The notes: a model not told the origin generated them from the sequence alone. DNA of 38,463 nt from Thermodesulfovibrionia bacterium (GCA_945786855.1 CALZGI010000029.1:1-38463); one strand, 5' to 3'. Counted from the first letter of the stretch, positions 1 to 9,911 are shown. Translations and numbers: made by a program.

Positions 1-257
1 ATTCCCCGTTTTTTAAATCTCTCGGCGAGCTGGAAGGCACGGTTCGCTGTCGATGTTATTGAAGATATGCATACCATGTCAGCATCATCATACAGGTTCC
101 ATGGAGGCGGTGCTATATCCTCAATGAAAACTTTTGCGTTGTAGCCTTCATTCTTCATAATTGTTCCTAACAGGATAGATCCAAGGCGGGGCAGTGAGGT
201 CCTGCTGAAAATGTGTGCGCCTGGTGATTTGGCTTCTATAAAATATATGTTTTTCAT
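1..257 (-). CDS. B12-binding radical SAM protein, N-terminal part (runs off window)
   Basis: This open frame starts at an ATG at 257 and reads leftward without a stop to base 1, giving the first 85 residues. Visible segments are MKNIYFIEAKSPG at the start, a LPRLGSILLGTIMKNEGY stretch, and a DADMVCISSITSTANRAFQLA stretch split by family-typical spacing. This is the usual start of the cobalamin-binding Rossmann domain found before a radical SAM domain, where conserved P-LG and the 'D-V-ISS-T' strand-turn occur. The radical SAM CxxxCxxC motif would lie outside the window, so the enzyme class is inferred from the N-terminus only. It lies downstream of groL on the same strand but is separated from it by a strong terminator. 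The substrate cannot be predicted. Confidence 0.75.
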   Translation of the reverse strand, partial: MKNIYFIEAKSPGAHIFSRTSLPRLGSILLGTIMKNEGYNAKVFIEDIAPPPWNLYDDADMVCISSITSTANRAFQLAERFKKRG

Positions 258-433
258 GGCTGTTTACCTACTAATGATGAATGATTTCTAACTCTTGATT
301 TATAAATAGTAGCATATCACAGAAAGGTTATTTTAACAATGAGATTGCAGCCAGATAGAGGTGTCTCTGGTTTGTCATCTATGGGTGATGGGAGATGAGA
401 AATGTTCTGTTGATTGTATTGATCCCTTTGGCC

Positions 434-466
434 AAAAAAAAGGGTGAGGAATGATCCTCACCCTTT
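434..466 (-). terminator. Rho-independent terminator of groSL
   Basis: An 11-bp perfect stem (439-449 with 456-466, core GGGTGAGG/CCTCACCC) has a 6-nt loop. On the minus strand it is followed by eight T residues (434-441). It lies 28 bp past the groL stop codon and should end the groS-groL transcript before the radical SAM gene. Confidence 0.9.
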
Positions 467-493
467 GGGATTGCTGATAAAACAGGACAGTTT

Positions 494-2170
<1,677 letters not shown>

Positions 2171-2193
2171 TTAAACTCTATATTAATATATTC

Positions 2194-2484
2194 TTATTTT
2201 TCTACTATTCCAAGAATATCGTCTTCCCTGATTATGAGATATTCTGTGTCATCGATATTGATTTTGGAACCGGAGTATTTCTCGAAAAGTACGATATCAC
2301 CAACTTTGACTTCCATCTTCTGGACTTTGCCGTCGTCAGTAATTTTTCCCGAGCCAACTGCTACGATTTCTCCTCTTTGAGGCTTTTCTTTTGCAGTATC
2401 GGGAATATAGATTCCTCCTGCGCTCTTTTCGGGCTCTTCAGAGTATTTAACCACGACTCTGTCTTTTAGCGGTTTTAAGTTCAT
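2194..2484 (-). CDS. groS: Co-chaperonin GroES (10 kDa, Hsp10)
   Basis: This is the heptameric lid of the GroEL chamber. The 96-residue protein has the canonical start [13 protein letters not shown], the mobile-loop region around residues 16-32 ([14 protein letters not shown]), the GEIVAVGSG turn, and the C-terminal strand ILGIVEK. It is first gene of the groS-groL operon. The ATG start is preceded by an AGGAG ribosome site (about 2491-2496 on the minus strand). A CIRCE operator and a sigma-70-like promoter lie 60-115 bp upstream. Confidence 0.99.
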   Translation of the reverse strand: MNLKPLKDRVVVKYSEEPEKSAGGIYIPDTAKEKPQRGEIVAVGSGKITDDGKVQKMEVKVGDIVLFEKYSGSKINIDDTEYLIIREDDILGIVEK

Positions 2485-2545
2485 AATTAGCTCTCCTTTC
2501 TTTTTTACAGATGATTTTTCTTGATTGTATAGGTCTCAAGCGGGT

Positions 2546-2572
2546 TTAGCACTCTCATGAGGCGAGTGCTAA
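2546..2572 (-). promoter_or_regulatory. CIRCE operator (HrcA-binding site)
   Basis: TTAGCACTC (2546-2554), nine spacer bases, then GAGTGCTAA (2564-2572) match the CIRCE consensus exactly in both arms. HrcA repressor binding here couples groSL to heat shock in many phyla. The hrcA gene itself is not in the window. The operator overlaps the likely -10 element of the groS promoter, which suits direct repression. Confidence 0.97.
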
Positions 2573-2599
2573 TTTAATATAAATTGAAGAGTAAAACAA
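2571..2599 (-). promoter_or_regulatory. Probable sigma-70-type promoter of groSL
   Basis: On the minus strand TTGTTT (2594-2599) and TAAATT (2571-2576) are separated by 17 bases. Each hexamer matches consensus at four positions. The -10 abuts and slightly overlaps the CIRCE element, the usual geometry for HrcA-controlled promoters. Confidence 0.55.
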
Positions 2600-2749
2600 G
2601 GCGCCTTTATGGCAGGGAAAAGGCTTTATGGGGTTGTTATAGCTATATATGTGTATTTATCTCCGTTATTCTCAATATTACTCAAATTTTTAAAAAAGTC
2701 CATAGTTCAATGCTTCACAGTGTTTTCATGACGAACAGGAACGCACTAT

Positions 2750-3430
2750 TTACCAACGGCTAATACGGCCCTTGAAGTCCCTTATAAAGAGACGTATCAC
2801 TAAAATGCCAAATATAAATCCGCCAATATGTGCAAACCAGGCAACCCCCCCGTGACCAGCTGCTCCCTGGCTTAATATCCCGTTAATAAACTGAATCAAA
2901 ATCCATAAACCGATCACAACAACTGCCGGCAGCCTGACCACCTGGATAAAAAAACCAAGAAAAATGAGGGTATGAACTCTTGCCCGGGGAAAGAGCAGAA
3001 GATAGGCCCCTAATATCCCCGAAACAGCTCCACTGGCACCGATCATTGGAATTGTTGATCCCGGGTCTGTTAGTGCATGTGCATACGCTGCAGCATACCC
3101 GCAGAGCAGATAAAAAATGATGAATTTTCCATATCCAAGTTTGTCTTCGACATTATTCCCAAATATCCAGAGAAAGAGCATGTTGGTACCGATGTGCAGC
3201 AGGCCCCCGTGCATGAACATAGAGGTAAGGACCGTTATGAAAGGATGCACGGGCTGTACAGTCTGAAAAGTCAAAAGAAAATGAGGGATTGCTCCATATG
3301 CGTATGCAACCCTCCCCTGATCGGGAGGTGCCATTACCTGGAGAAGGAAAACTATAATATTGAGGGCGATAAAAATAATTGTTACAAAAGGGAAATTCTG
3401 TGTAGGGTTGTCATCTTTGAATGGAATCAT
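2750..3430 (-). CDS. Rhomboid family intramembrane serine protease
   Basis: This is a six-helix membrane protein of 226 residues. Rhomboids cleave transmembrane substrates inside the bilayer with a Ser-His dyad. The catalytic serine lies in GASGAVSG (about residues 131-138) and the histidine in WFAHIGGFIFG near residue 202. The helix-2 HGGLLHIGTNML motif supplies the conserved His and Asn that stabilise the oxyanion. The N-terminus has no extra soluble domain (MIPFKDDNPTQNFP). This compact form is common in bacteria with PDZ-less rhomboids. Substrates are unknown. The ATG start at 3430 is the only sensible one before the first membrane helix. Confidence 0.95.
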   Translation of the reverse strand: MIPFKDDNPTQNFPFVTIIFIALNIIVFLLQVMAPPDQGRVAYAYGAIPHFLLTFQTVQPVHPFITVLTSMFMHGGLLHIGTNMLFLWIFGNNVEDKLGYGKFIIFYLLCGYAAAYAHALTDPGSTIPMIGASGAVSGILGAYLLLFPRARVHTLIFLGFFIQVVRLPAVVVIGLWILIQFINGILSQGAAGHGGVAWFAHIGGFIFGILVIRLFIRDFKGRISRW

Positions 3431-3525
3431 GAGTGAAATTAACTAAATAATCAGGACTTTGTCAAATCATTCATCTTCTGTCCTATTATTCCTCCCCTTG
3501 GCACCTCGACACCCTTACAATATGC

Positions 3526-3531
3526 TATAAT
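3526..3531 (+). promoter_or_regulatory. ssrA: Extended -10 promoter element for tmRNA
   Basis: TGCTATAAT is an extended -10 (TGn plus a consensus TATAAT at 3526-3531). A good -35 at ideal spacing is not visible, which an extended -10 tolerates. Transcription would start near 3538, giving a short leader removed by RNase P before the mature 5' end at 3549. Confidence 0.7.
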
Positions 3532-3548
3532 TAAGTATAAAGACATAC

Positions 3549-3895
3549 GGGGGCGACTGGCTTCGACGAGGGTTATGAGGTCCAGGTCGCATGCCGTGGC
3601 GCTGTCACCACGATAAAAGGCAGCACAACACACAAACGCCAACAACGAACTGGCACTCGCAGCTTAATAAAGCTGTGCGCTTCCCCGGGAACACCTGCTA
3701 CCCGGACCGAGGCGTCGACGAGCAGGCTGGTCTGAAGAAGTTTCCCTTGGTCTTCAGGCGAGATTGAAAGGGATTGGATGGGGGAGAGCCTTCTTGCCGG
3801 CGAGCCCGAATCTGAAATTCAAAAGGTAAGATAAGCATGTAGACGCCTGGATGTAGTGCTTTCGGACGCGGGTTCGATTCCCGCCGCCTCCACCA
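3549..3895 (+). ncRNA. ssrA: Transfer-messenger RNA (tmRNA)
   Basis: tmRNA rescues ribosomes stalled on broken messages and tags the unfinished protein for proteolysis. The 5' end GGGGGCGACTGGCTTCGACG is the standard one-piece tmRNA start, and the 3' end has a T-arm (GGTTCGATTCC) and an encoded CCA. The acceptor stem pairs GGGGGCG with CGCCTCC with one G-U pair. The mature length is 347 nt. The tag frame at 3638-3670 reads ANNELALAA followed by two TAA stops, if the resume codon is GCC at 3638. The hydrophobic ALAA end is the protease-recognised degron. The mRNA-like part and flanking helices appear complete, and a terminator follows. Confidence 0.98.
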
Positions 3896-3937
3896 TTAAA
3901 GTGCCATAGTGCAAAAAGTGCTGAAGAGCAAAAGCGG

Positions 3938-3964
3938 GACAGGCCTATCGCCTGTCTTTTTTTT
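3938..3964 (+). terminator. Rho-independent terminator of ssrA
   Basis: GACAGGC (3938-3944), a five-base loop, and GCCTGTC (3950-3956) form a perfect 7-bp stem followed by eight T residues. It lies 43 bp after the CCA end of tmRNA. Confidence 0.92.
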
Positions 3965-4022
3965 ATGGAAATTCTGATCTAGTGCACTTTTGCACTGTTC
4001 TTCTATAGGCAATGTGAAAACG

Positions 4023-4589
4023 ATGGAATTGATGCTGAGCATATGCATTGGAATCGGCTTAAGCGCTGCGTGCGGCTATCGTGTATTTGTCCCCCTTCTC
4101 GGGATGGGTATTGCTGCAGCGAGCGGTCACATAACACTGCCGGTTGAGTATGAGTGGATTGGGTCAGGACCTGCAATTGCGGCCTTTGCCCTTGCAGCAC
4201 TTCTTGAGATTTCCGCTTACTATATTCCCTTTGTTGACAATGTCATGGATACTGTGGCAACTCCCGCAGCGGTTATCGCCGGAGCAATTGTCATGTCATC
4301 TCTTGTCACTGATGTAAGTCCTTTCTTAAAATGGAGCCTTGCCATTATCGCGGGAGGGGGTACTGCGGCTCTCTTTCAGGGGTCGACGACACTCATACGA
4401 AGCACTTCTACGGTCACGACGGCAGGTATGGGGAATTTTGCTGTCAGTACAATAGAAACAGGGATGTCTCTGATCCTTACTCTTCTTGCATTTATACTGC
4501 CCTTCATTGCAGGTCTGATAATACTGTTTGCTTTCATTTTTCTTGTGAAAATGGCTTTGAAAAAGACACGTCAGTGGAACAGGAATTAA
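4023..4589 (+). CDS. DUF4126 family integral membrane protein
   Basis: The 188-residue protein starts MELMLSICIGIGLSAACGYR and has about five hydrophobic segments. Conserved-looking elements are the AACGYRVFVPLL turn, the amphipathic YYIPFVDNVMDTVATPAA stretch and SPFLKWSLAIIAGGGTA in the middle. These match the DUF4126 family, whose function is not established. A longer frame opens at a TTG at 3990, and GTG at 4014 is possible. I chose ATG 4023 because similar proteins begin at this MEL segment, although no strong ribosome site is visible for any of them. It has no operon partner, being flanked by the tmRNA terminator and the convergent ABC-F gene. Confidence 0.9.
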   Translation: MELMLSICIGIGLSAACGYRVFVPLLGMGIAAASGHITLPVEYEWIGSGPAIAAFALAALLEISAYYIPFVDNVMDTVATPAAVIAGAIVMSSLVTDVSPFLKWSLAIIAGGGTAALFQGSTTLIRSTSTVTTAGMGNFAVSTIETGMSLILTLLAFILPFIAGLIILFAFIFLVKMALKKTRQWNRN

Positions 4590-4629
4590 CAGGAGTCAAG
4601 GCATTCTGATGAGGGAGTGATTGCTGAGT

Positions 4630-4652
4630 GCTGTAAGCTGACAGCCTTTTTT
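4630..4652 (+). terminator. Possible terminator after the DUF4126 gene
   Basis: GCTGT (4630-4634) pairs with ACAGC (4641-4645), followed by six T residues. The stem is short, so this is a weak call. It lies between convergent genes. Confidence 0.4.
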
Positions 4653-6516
4653 ACTGTTCTGCTGTTTCATTGATTCTTTCTTCAAACTCCCTGGCCTTCG
4701 TCTCAAACTCCGCATGCAGGGTTTCCAGTTCAGAAAATAGTGTCTTGATATTTGATTGTGAGCGATGAATGGATTTTGAGAGCCCCTTTATTGATTCTCC
4801 GTTTCCATTCATCGATGCCTCCAGAAGGGCGCTGTTTTCCTTTTCTGTCCTTTCTTCCAGGCGGATTATTTCACTTTCCACAATGTTTATCCTTTCCTGC
4901 AGGGACCCCAGTGTCCTTGATTTCTCATTTATCAGTTCAGCCCGGAGGCGCCGGAGTTTTTTTCTGTCATTCAACCGGGTGGGGGACGTCTCTAATTCAG
5001 GTGCGGGCTGAGTCTTCTCACTTTCATTTTTCCATCCGATGCGGTCCAGGAAATCCCCGTATGTGCCCTCAAAAAAAGTCACCTTCCCGTTATCAAAGAC
5101 AATAAGCCGTGTTGCAAGTGCATGAAGGATCATCTCACTGTGCGTTACCAGAAGGACAGCCCCTCCAAATTCTTCAACGGCGGCGAGAAGCGATTCAGTT
5201 GATTCCATATCAAGGTGGTTTGTGGGTTCATCGAGGAGCAGCATGTTTGCGGGACTGACAAGCAGCTTGCCGAGGAGGACCCGGCTTTTTTCTCCGCCTG
5301 AAAGGACGTTGATTTTTTTCAATGCATTATCGCCCTGGAACATCATGGCCCCGCAGATGCCTCTGGATACCCCTCTGCTTCGTTCCGGATGAGCATCCAT
5401 GATTTCTTCTTCCACGGTTTTATGAGGGTTGAGACGAACTATATTGGTCTGACCGAAATAGGCGAGTCTGGAAGATTTATGGTGACATACAGTGCCCTTC
5501 TGTGGCGTAAGCTCTCCCGCGAGCAGCTTCAGGAGTGTTGTCTTCCCTCTGCCGTTTTTCCCGATTATTGCAATGCGGTCTCTTTTCCCGACATAAAAGC
5601 TTAAGCTATCAATAAGCGGAGGCCCTTCAGGGTCAAATCCAAAAGACAGATCTTTTACCTCCATGAGCTGCTTTCCGGTAAAAGGTGCTGTGTTGAATGT
5701 GAACTCGAGGTTCCTTATTTCAGATAATTCTTCGAGCTGATCCCTTTTCTGCAGACTCTTTATCCTTGACTGAACAGCCTTTGCTTTTGTGGCCTTTGCA
5801 CGGAACCGGTCAATAAACTGCTCCACTTCTTTCCGTTTCTTCTCATCGTTGATGCGGGTCTTTTCATAAATTTCCTCTTCCATGAGGAGCTGTTCATATA
5901 CCTTCCCTGTGGTGCCGGCGACCTTTTTTATTGTGCAACGGTGTATTGCCATCGTGTGTGTCGTTACACTGTCCATAAAGCTGCGGTCATGGGTAATTAT
6001 GATCAGTTCCTTTTGCCAGTTCGTAAGGAACTGTGCAAGCCATCGCAGGGAGAGGATATCAAGGTAGTTTGTCGGTTCGTCAAGGAGGAGGGCGTTCGGG
6101 TCTGACACAATCACTTTTGCAAGATTCAGGCGCACCTGGTATCCGCCGGAGAGCTCCTCAGGACCAAGAGTAAGGTCGTGAACGGTAAACCCGAGTCCCA
6201 TGAGAATTGTTTCCGCCTTATAGGTATCATCTTTTGCGTCTTCACTTCCGGGTATGCTCAGGCACGCTTCTTTAAGAACCGTATTTTCGGTGAACTGGAT
6301 GTGCTGGGAAAGATGTCCCAATCTGTAACTGACGGGCACGCTGATGTTCCCTGAGTCGGGCTGCTCTAATCCAAGCAGCATCCTGAAGAGGCTCGTTTTC
6401 CCGTGGCCGTTCCTTCCTACCAGACCTACCCGTTCCCGCGGGTTGAGAGTGAAGGTGACGTTTTCAAAGATAGTCTGCTTGCCGTATGATTTGTTGAGGG
6501 CATTAACCTGGATCAT
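4651..6516 (-). CDS. ABC-F family ATP-binding protein (translation-type, Uup/YheS-like)
   Basis: This is a soluble tandem ABC ATPase of 621 residues with no membrane domain. The first cassette has Walker A GRNGHGKTS (34-42), signature LSGGYQ (122-127) and Walker B LLLDEPTN (143-150). The second has GKNGRGKTT (319-327), LSGGEKS (405-411) and LLLDEPTNHLD (426-436). Between them lies the charged linker that ABC-F proteins insert toward the ribosomal peptidyl-transferase centre (about 210-265, rich in Lys/Arg/Glu). The C-terminus from about residue 500 is a predicted antiparallel coiled coil, as in Uup and YheS. ABC-F proteins act on ribosomes to relieve stalling or, in some cases, antibiotic arrest. 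Which role applies here cannot be told from the sequence. The next gene upstream is divergent. Confidence 0.95.
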   Translation of the reverse strand: MIQVNALNKSYGKQTIFENVTFTLNPRERVGLVGRNGHGKTSLFRMLLGLEQPDSGNISVPVSYRLGHLSQHIQFTENTVLKEACLSIPGSEDAKDDTYKAETILMGLGFTVHDLTLGPEELSGGYQVRLNLAKVIVSDPNALLLDEPTNYLDILSLRWLAQFLTNWQKELIIITHDRSFMDSVTTHTMAIHRCTIKKVAGTTGKVYEQLLMEEEIYEKTRINDEKKRKEVEQFIDRFRAKATKAKAVQSRIKSLQKRDQLEELSEIRNLEFTFNTAPFTGKQLMEVKDLSFGFDPEGPPLIDSLSFYVGKRDRIAIIGKNGRGKTTLLKLLAGELTPQKGTVCHHKSSRLAYFGQTNIVRLNPHKTVEEEIMDAHPERSRGVSRGICGAMMFQGDNALKKINVLSGGEKSRVLLGKLLVSPANMLLLDEPTNHLDMESTESLLAAVEEFGGAVLLVTHSEMILHALATRLIVFDNGKVTFFEGTYGDFLDRIGWKNESEKTQPAPELETSPTRLNDRKKLRRLRAELINEKSRTLGSLQERINIVESEIIRLEERTEKENSALLEASMNGNGESIKGLSKSIHRSQSNIKTLFSELETLHAEFETKAREFEERINETAEQ

Positions 6517-6798
6517 GTCTTGAGATATTCATGCTGACGGCCGGTCTTAAGATTAAGAGAGGTTGTGAACCCGCTTATCCTCTGTTTTCGTTATTGTCTG
6601 AAGTAAAATATTAGAGCGTAAAAGTAATTGTAAGATTTACTGCTTCTCTTTTGCAATATAACCTGTCTCTGTTGTCCTGCGGGCAGGGGGGTGTCTGAAA
6701 GGGTAAAGAATAACCGTGATTTTGCCGATTATCATAATACTATGGCATGAAGTGAAGAGTGAACATATTTACATGGCTGATGCAGAAAGGATGAAAAA

Positions 6799-7074
6799 AT
6801 GAATGATCTGGAAATGGACGAATGTCTATACGTGAAGCGGAGTAATGGCTCATTTGGCGGGGGGAACACTTCCCGGGAAAAGGTGCTCGAAACTGTCTGG
6901 TATCCCTGCAAAGTAGAGGACGGTTTTGTTGAACTGCTTCTCGTTACGGATAATCTCGAGGGCATCATCATGATTAGGGAGCGGGTCTCCGTCGAGCGTT
7001 TCAGGGATGAGTATTCTGAAGTCGAGAACAGCGGGGACATATATAAAAGATTGAAAGAGAGAGTCCCTGGCTAA
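6799..7074 (+). CDS. Small conserved-looking hypothetical protein
   Basis: The 91-residue acidic soluble protein begins MNDLEMDECLYVKRSNGSFGGG, with no signal peptide or membrane helix. I do not recognise a family. It has a convincing ribosome site (AAGGA six bases before the ATG at 6799), and its composition suits a folded mixed alpha/beta domain rather than a spurious frame. The overlapping minus-strand frame at 6732-7040 has poor composition. It is a single gene, divergent from the ABC-F gene and convergent with the antiporter gene. Confidence refers to its being a real gene. Confidence 0.75.
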   Translation: MNDLEMDECLYVKRSNGSFGGGNTSREKVLETVWYPCKVEDGFVELLLVTDNLEGIIMIRERVSVERFRDEYSEVENSGDIYKRLKERVPG

Positions 7075-7083
7075 AACTTATTC

Positions 7084-7101
7084 AAGCAGTAAGTGCTTTT
7101 T
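7084..7101 (+). terminator. Weak hairpin terminator candidate
   Basis: AAGCA (7084-7088) and TGCTT (7094-7098) flank a five-base loop, and TTT follows. The stem is short. It sits in the 36-bp gap between the small hypothetical gene and the convergent antiporter gene. Confidence 0.3.
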
Positions 7102-7110
7102 CTCATACCA

Positions 7111-8337
7111 TTAAAATTTGTGACTGGTACGGCCCCTTTGGAGAGCAGAGCTGTTCTCAGGGGATTTGTCTTGATCGAGACCATGGAAATCACTGTACAT
7201 TCGTCTGGCTATGGGTCTGAAAAGTGAAGGATAAAGAATACTGGAGACAACGGCAGTTACAATGAGGGCATCTCCCAGCTGCCCGTTAATTAATCCCATC
7301 TTTACGCCGAGAGTTCCCGCAACAACCATAAGAGACAGGGGAGCTGACAGGATGAAGGACATACCCAGGGCGTAGAGCATCTTGATTTTCATGAAGTGAC
7401 AAAACAGGAGAGGGAAGAGATTGCTCGCAAAGACCATGAGAGTAAGAAAGAGCGATAACTGAATGACGGGAAGAGACGCCAGCATGCTGATGTTCAGGTC
7501 AGCCCCGACGCCGATGAAAAAAAAGGGAGTAAAGAAGCCGAACCCGACGGCGTTTATCTTGTCCTCGAAACGGCCTTTGCTCTTGAATACATAACTGAAA
7601 ACCACCCCTGCCATAAATGCCCCGAGAATGGGCTCCAGGCCCGAGACATAGGCCACCATCGCTCCGGCAAAGGCGATGAAGAGAACAACCCGTATCCCCT
7701 CCTCAACAGGGTCTTCACTCTCCATGACTTTCTTCACCTTTTCCGGGTTCCACCACGCAATGATGTAGAGCAGTCTCAGGAAGAGGACTGCTCCGGCGGT
7801 GAGGAGGAAAAACTTTGCGCTTTCAACTGCGGCCCGCAGTGTTATCCCGTACTGATGGTGGATATCAACTGCCATCAGTACAAGTATCGACAGCAGTTCC
7901 CCTGTGAGGGCTATCCCGATAATGTTTCGGCCTGCATCTGAATCAACAATTTCAAACTCTTTCAGCACGGGAATAATAATACCCGCTGAGATCATGGACA
8001 CAACAACGCCCAGAAAAAAAGGATAGCCAAGGTAGTGAAAGAGAACGGGGAAGATGAGCAGGGGGAGAAGGGGAATAATAATATACCAGTGGAAGTTGCG
8101 TTCTATTATAAATTTTCTTAAATCGATCTCCATGCCGACTATAAACATGAGGTAGATGAGACCCAGTTCCTTCAGCAGAGGGAACCAGTCGGGCCGCGTC
8201 TCTATGAGCATGTTGAAGAGAAGAACGCCGTATACGATTTCCAGTGCCGCCGATGTGATTCTGATTTTTCTTGCAATAAAGGGAATAAGGGCGGACCCGC
8301 TGATCACGGCAAACAGTATAAAGAGCTGTTCTTTCAT
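7111..8337 (-). CDS. Cation:proton antiporter (CPA2 / Na+/H+ exchanger family)
   Basis: The 408-residue polytopic membrane protein has about 11-12 helices. The Na_H_Exchanger domain is seen in the IPFIARKIRITSAALEIVYG start, the LGLIYLMFIVGMEIDL segment (helices 2-3, with acidic residues in the ion path), and the LEPILGAFMAGVVFSY and FFIGVGADL motifs typical of KefB/NapA-like CPA2 transporters. There is no C-terminal RCK domain. Instead a separate RCK protein is encoded just upstream, five bases away, and probably acts as its regulatory subunit. Likely role: K+ or Na+ efflux against protons for pH and osmotic control in the inner membrane. Start choice is ATG at 8337, directly before the first helix. 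The C-terminal tail (after about 375) is polar and probably cytoplasmic. Confidence 0.93.
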   Translation of the reverse strand: MKEQLFILFAVISGSALIPFIARKIRITSAALEIVYGVLLFNMLIETRPDWFPLLKELGLIYLMFIVGMEIDLRKFIIERNFHWYIIIPLLPLLIFPVLFHYLGYPFFLGVVVSMISAGIIIPVLKEFEIVDSDAGRNIIGIALTGELLSILVLMAVDIHHQYGITLRAAVESAKFFLLTAGAVLFLRLLYIIAWWNPEKVKKVMESEDPVEEGIRVVLFIAFAGAMVAYVSGLEPILGAFMAGVVFSYVFKSKGRFEDKINAVGFGFFTPFFFIGVGADLNISMLASLPVIQLSLFLTLMVFASNLFPLLFCHFMKIKMLYALGMSFILSAPLSLMVVAGTLGVKMGLINGQLGDALIVTAVVSSILYPSLFRPIARRMYSDFHGLDQDKSPENSSALQRGRTSHKF

Positions 8338-8342
8338 CCTGT

Positions 8343-9818
8343 CTACAGTGCTTCTTCCACCTGCGGAAGGAGCAGAGTGGATATCATGAATTCTTTGAGG
8401 ATCAGCCAGCTCGTGTCAGGGTTCAGAAAAGGAATGAGCAGCCGTTCTTTTTTCCACCCGCCGATGTCAGCGATCATGAGGTTGTAATCTTTCAGGGTCC
8501 CGGTGACTGATTTCACAGGGTTCCCGTCCAGGACTTCTTTTTTGACACTCAGTTTATACATCAGGCTCACTTCATTGATCATCTTTTTCATCTCTTCAAA
8601 GGCGTCGACGTCTTCATCGGAAGAAATGTACTGCGGAGGATTTACAAGGAGGGTGCTTACTTCATTGTTCAGAGAAGAGGCTATTTCCAGCGCCGTCTCC
8701 AGGGACCTCTGCAGATTTGCCTGGTCAAGGGACGGAACAGCGGCTTTTTCATAGGGGAAGGTCCCGGCAGTGACAAGGAGTGGACAGTTTGATAAATGGG
8801 ACAGCTCATGGAGAAAACCTTTTTTCCCTGCATCAGAATTTATGTTCAGCACCGAACGGGGCAGGGCATCTCTGGACAGTACGATGAGGCCCTGCCGTCC
8901 CTTCAATTCTTCAATTTTACTCTTTATTGCCCGGAGAGGAGTGAGCATGGATTCATGAACCTCAAGGTTCTTAAATTTTTCATTGAGGTGTTTCTCCCTT
9001 AATTCCGGGTTTTCAGCCGCCTTTTTAGAAAGAACGGCGACAATCCTGTCCAGGGGGAAGATGGTACAGAGGTATTCAAGCTCCTGAAAGAATGACTCAT
9101 CTTCATTACCGCCCACATATGCAATTATGATTGAACCGTATTCCAGAGGGAACTGCTGGAACTTGAAGGTAAGAATTTCTGAAACAGTCTTGAGCACTGC
9201 GGGGTCGCCGAGAATAACGACCCTGTCTTTCGGCTTCAGCACCGTGTCACTTTTGGGGATGATGATATTGTCGTCCCGGTAAATAATGCCAATTCTCCAC
9301 CTGAGGGGAGTGAGTCTTTTCAATGGTCTGTTTGCAAGCCGGGAATTCTGATGGACCTCTACTTCGAGGATCTCATTTTTCCCCAACCCTATTTCATGAG
9401 AAGTTCGTGATGTCTGTTCCAGCTTATTGCGAATGGCAGTGGCGCTTACGGTGAAAATGTTTTCTACCTCCGCTCCCACTGCCTCTAATGCCTCAATCCC
9501 TGCCTGTGTCATGCCGATGGCAATGACCCGTCTTGATTCAAAGTGCTCGTTCAGTATTGTTGCAGACTCAAGGTTTACTTTTTCATCGGTTGTCGTAATA
9601 ATGATTCCGTCTACATCGGATACCCCTGCTTCCTCAAGGACGAGCCTGCTCGTTGCGTCGCCGACAATGATCGAACAGTCGCTCCGTATGGCCTTTCCTT
9701 TTTCCTCAGCCTCAGGGTCCAGGTCAATGCAGGTTACTTCAAAATCTCTCGATATTTTTTTGAGGAGCTCACGTCCGATGTTGCCCAGGCCGATAATGAC
9801 AAATTTGTTGCGCTTCAT
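8343..9818 (-). CDS. RCK/TrkA-type K+ regulatory protein with extra C-terminal domain
   Basis: The 491-residue soluble protein opens with an RCK_N Rossmann domain: GLGNIG (10-15), an acidic residue closing strand 2 in CIDLD, and GDATSRLVLEEAGV near residues 53-66, which bind NAD(H) or nucleotide. RCK_C (TrkA-C) follows at about 145-225 (VHQNSRLANRPLKRL... DRVVILGD). Residues about 235-491 form a further alpha/beta region, with SIIIAYVGGN, LLVTAGTFP and LLVNPP, that resembles a universal-stress-protein-like module. I name it with caution. The gene ends five bases before the antiporter start, so the pair form one operon, and this protein probably gates the antiporter in response to nucleotide or redox state. 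The ATG at 9818 has a GGAG ribosome site. Confidence 0.9.
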   Translation of the reverse strand: MKRNKFVIIGLGNIGRELLKKISRDFEVTCIDLDPEAEEKGKAIRSDCSIIVGDATSRLVLEEAGVSDVDGIIITTTDEKVNLESATILNEHFESRRVIAIGMTQAGIEALEAVGAEVENIFTVSATAIRNKLEQTSRTSHEIGLGKNEILEVEVHQNSRLANRPLKRLTPLRWRIGIIYRDDNIIIPKSDTVLKPKDRVVILGDPAVLKTVSEILTFKFQQFPLEYGSIIIAYVGGNEDESFFQELEYLCTIFPLDRIVAVLSKKAAENPELREKHLNEKFKNLEVHESMLTPLRAIKSKIEELKGRQGLIVLSRDALPRSVLNINSDAGKKGFLHELSHLSNCPLLVTAGTFPYEKAAVPSLDQANLQRSLETALEIASSLNNEVSTLLVNPPQYISSDEDVDAFEEMKKMINEVSLMYKLSVKKEVLDGNPVKSVTGTLKDYNLMIADIGGWKKERLLIPFLNPDTSWLILKEFMISTLLLPQVEEAL

Positions 9819-9892
9819 ACTCCACTCCCGGTATTTTTAATAATCATATACGATTTGTCTTCTGAATGCCATAATGTCTTCTGTCAGGAGAG

Positions 9893-9911
9893 AGGGCACG
9901 GGCACCGTGCC
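9893..9911. repeat. REP-like GC-rich hairpin
   Basis: GGGCACGG (9893-9900) and CCGTGCCC (9904-9911) form a perfect 8-bp stem around GCA. It has no T run on either strand, so it is not a classic terminator. It lies in the 101-bp gap between the SpmA-SpmB gene end (9920) and the RCK gene start. The form resembles dispersed REP elements with a GTAGGGGC-type flank (the minus strand reads TAGGGGCACGG). Confidence 0.5.

Noticed and set aside
3650-3664. TGGCACTCGCAGC looks like a sigma-54 promoter (GG-N10-GC)
   Set aside because: It lies inside the tmRNA tag sequence and is best explained by that gene.
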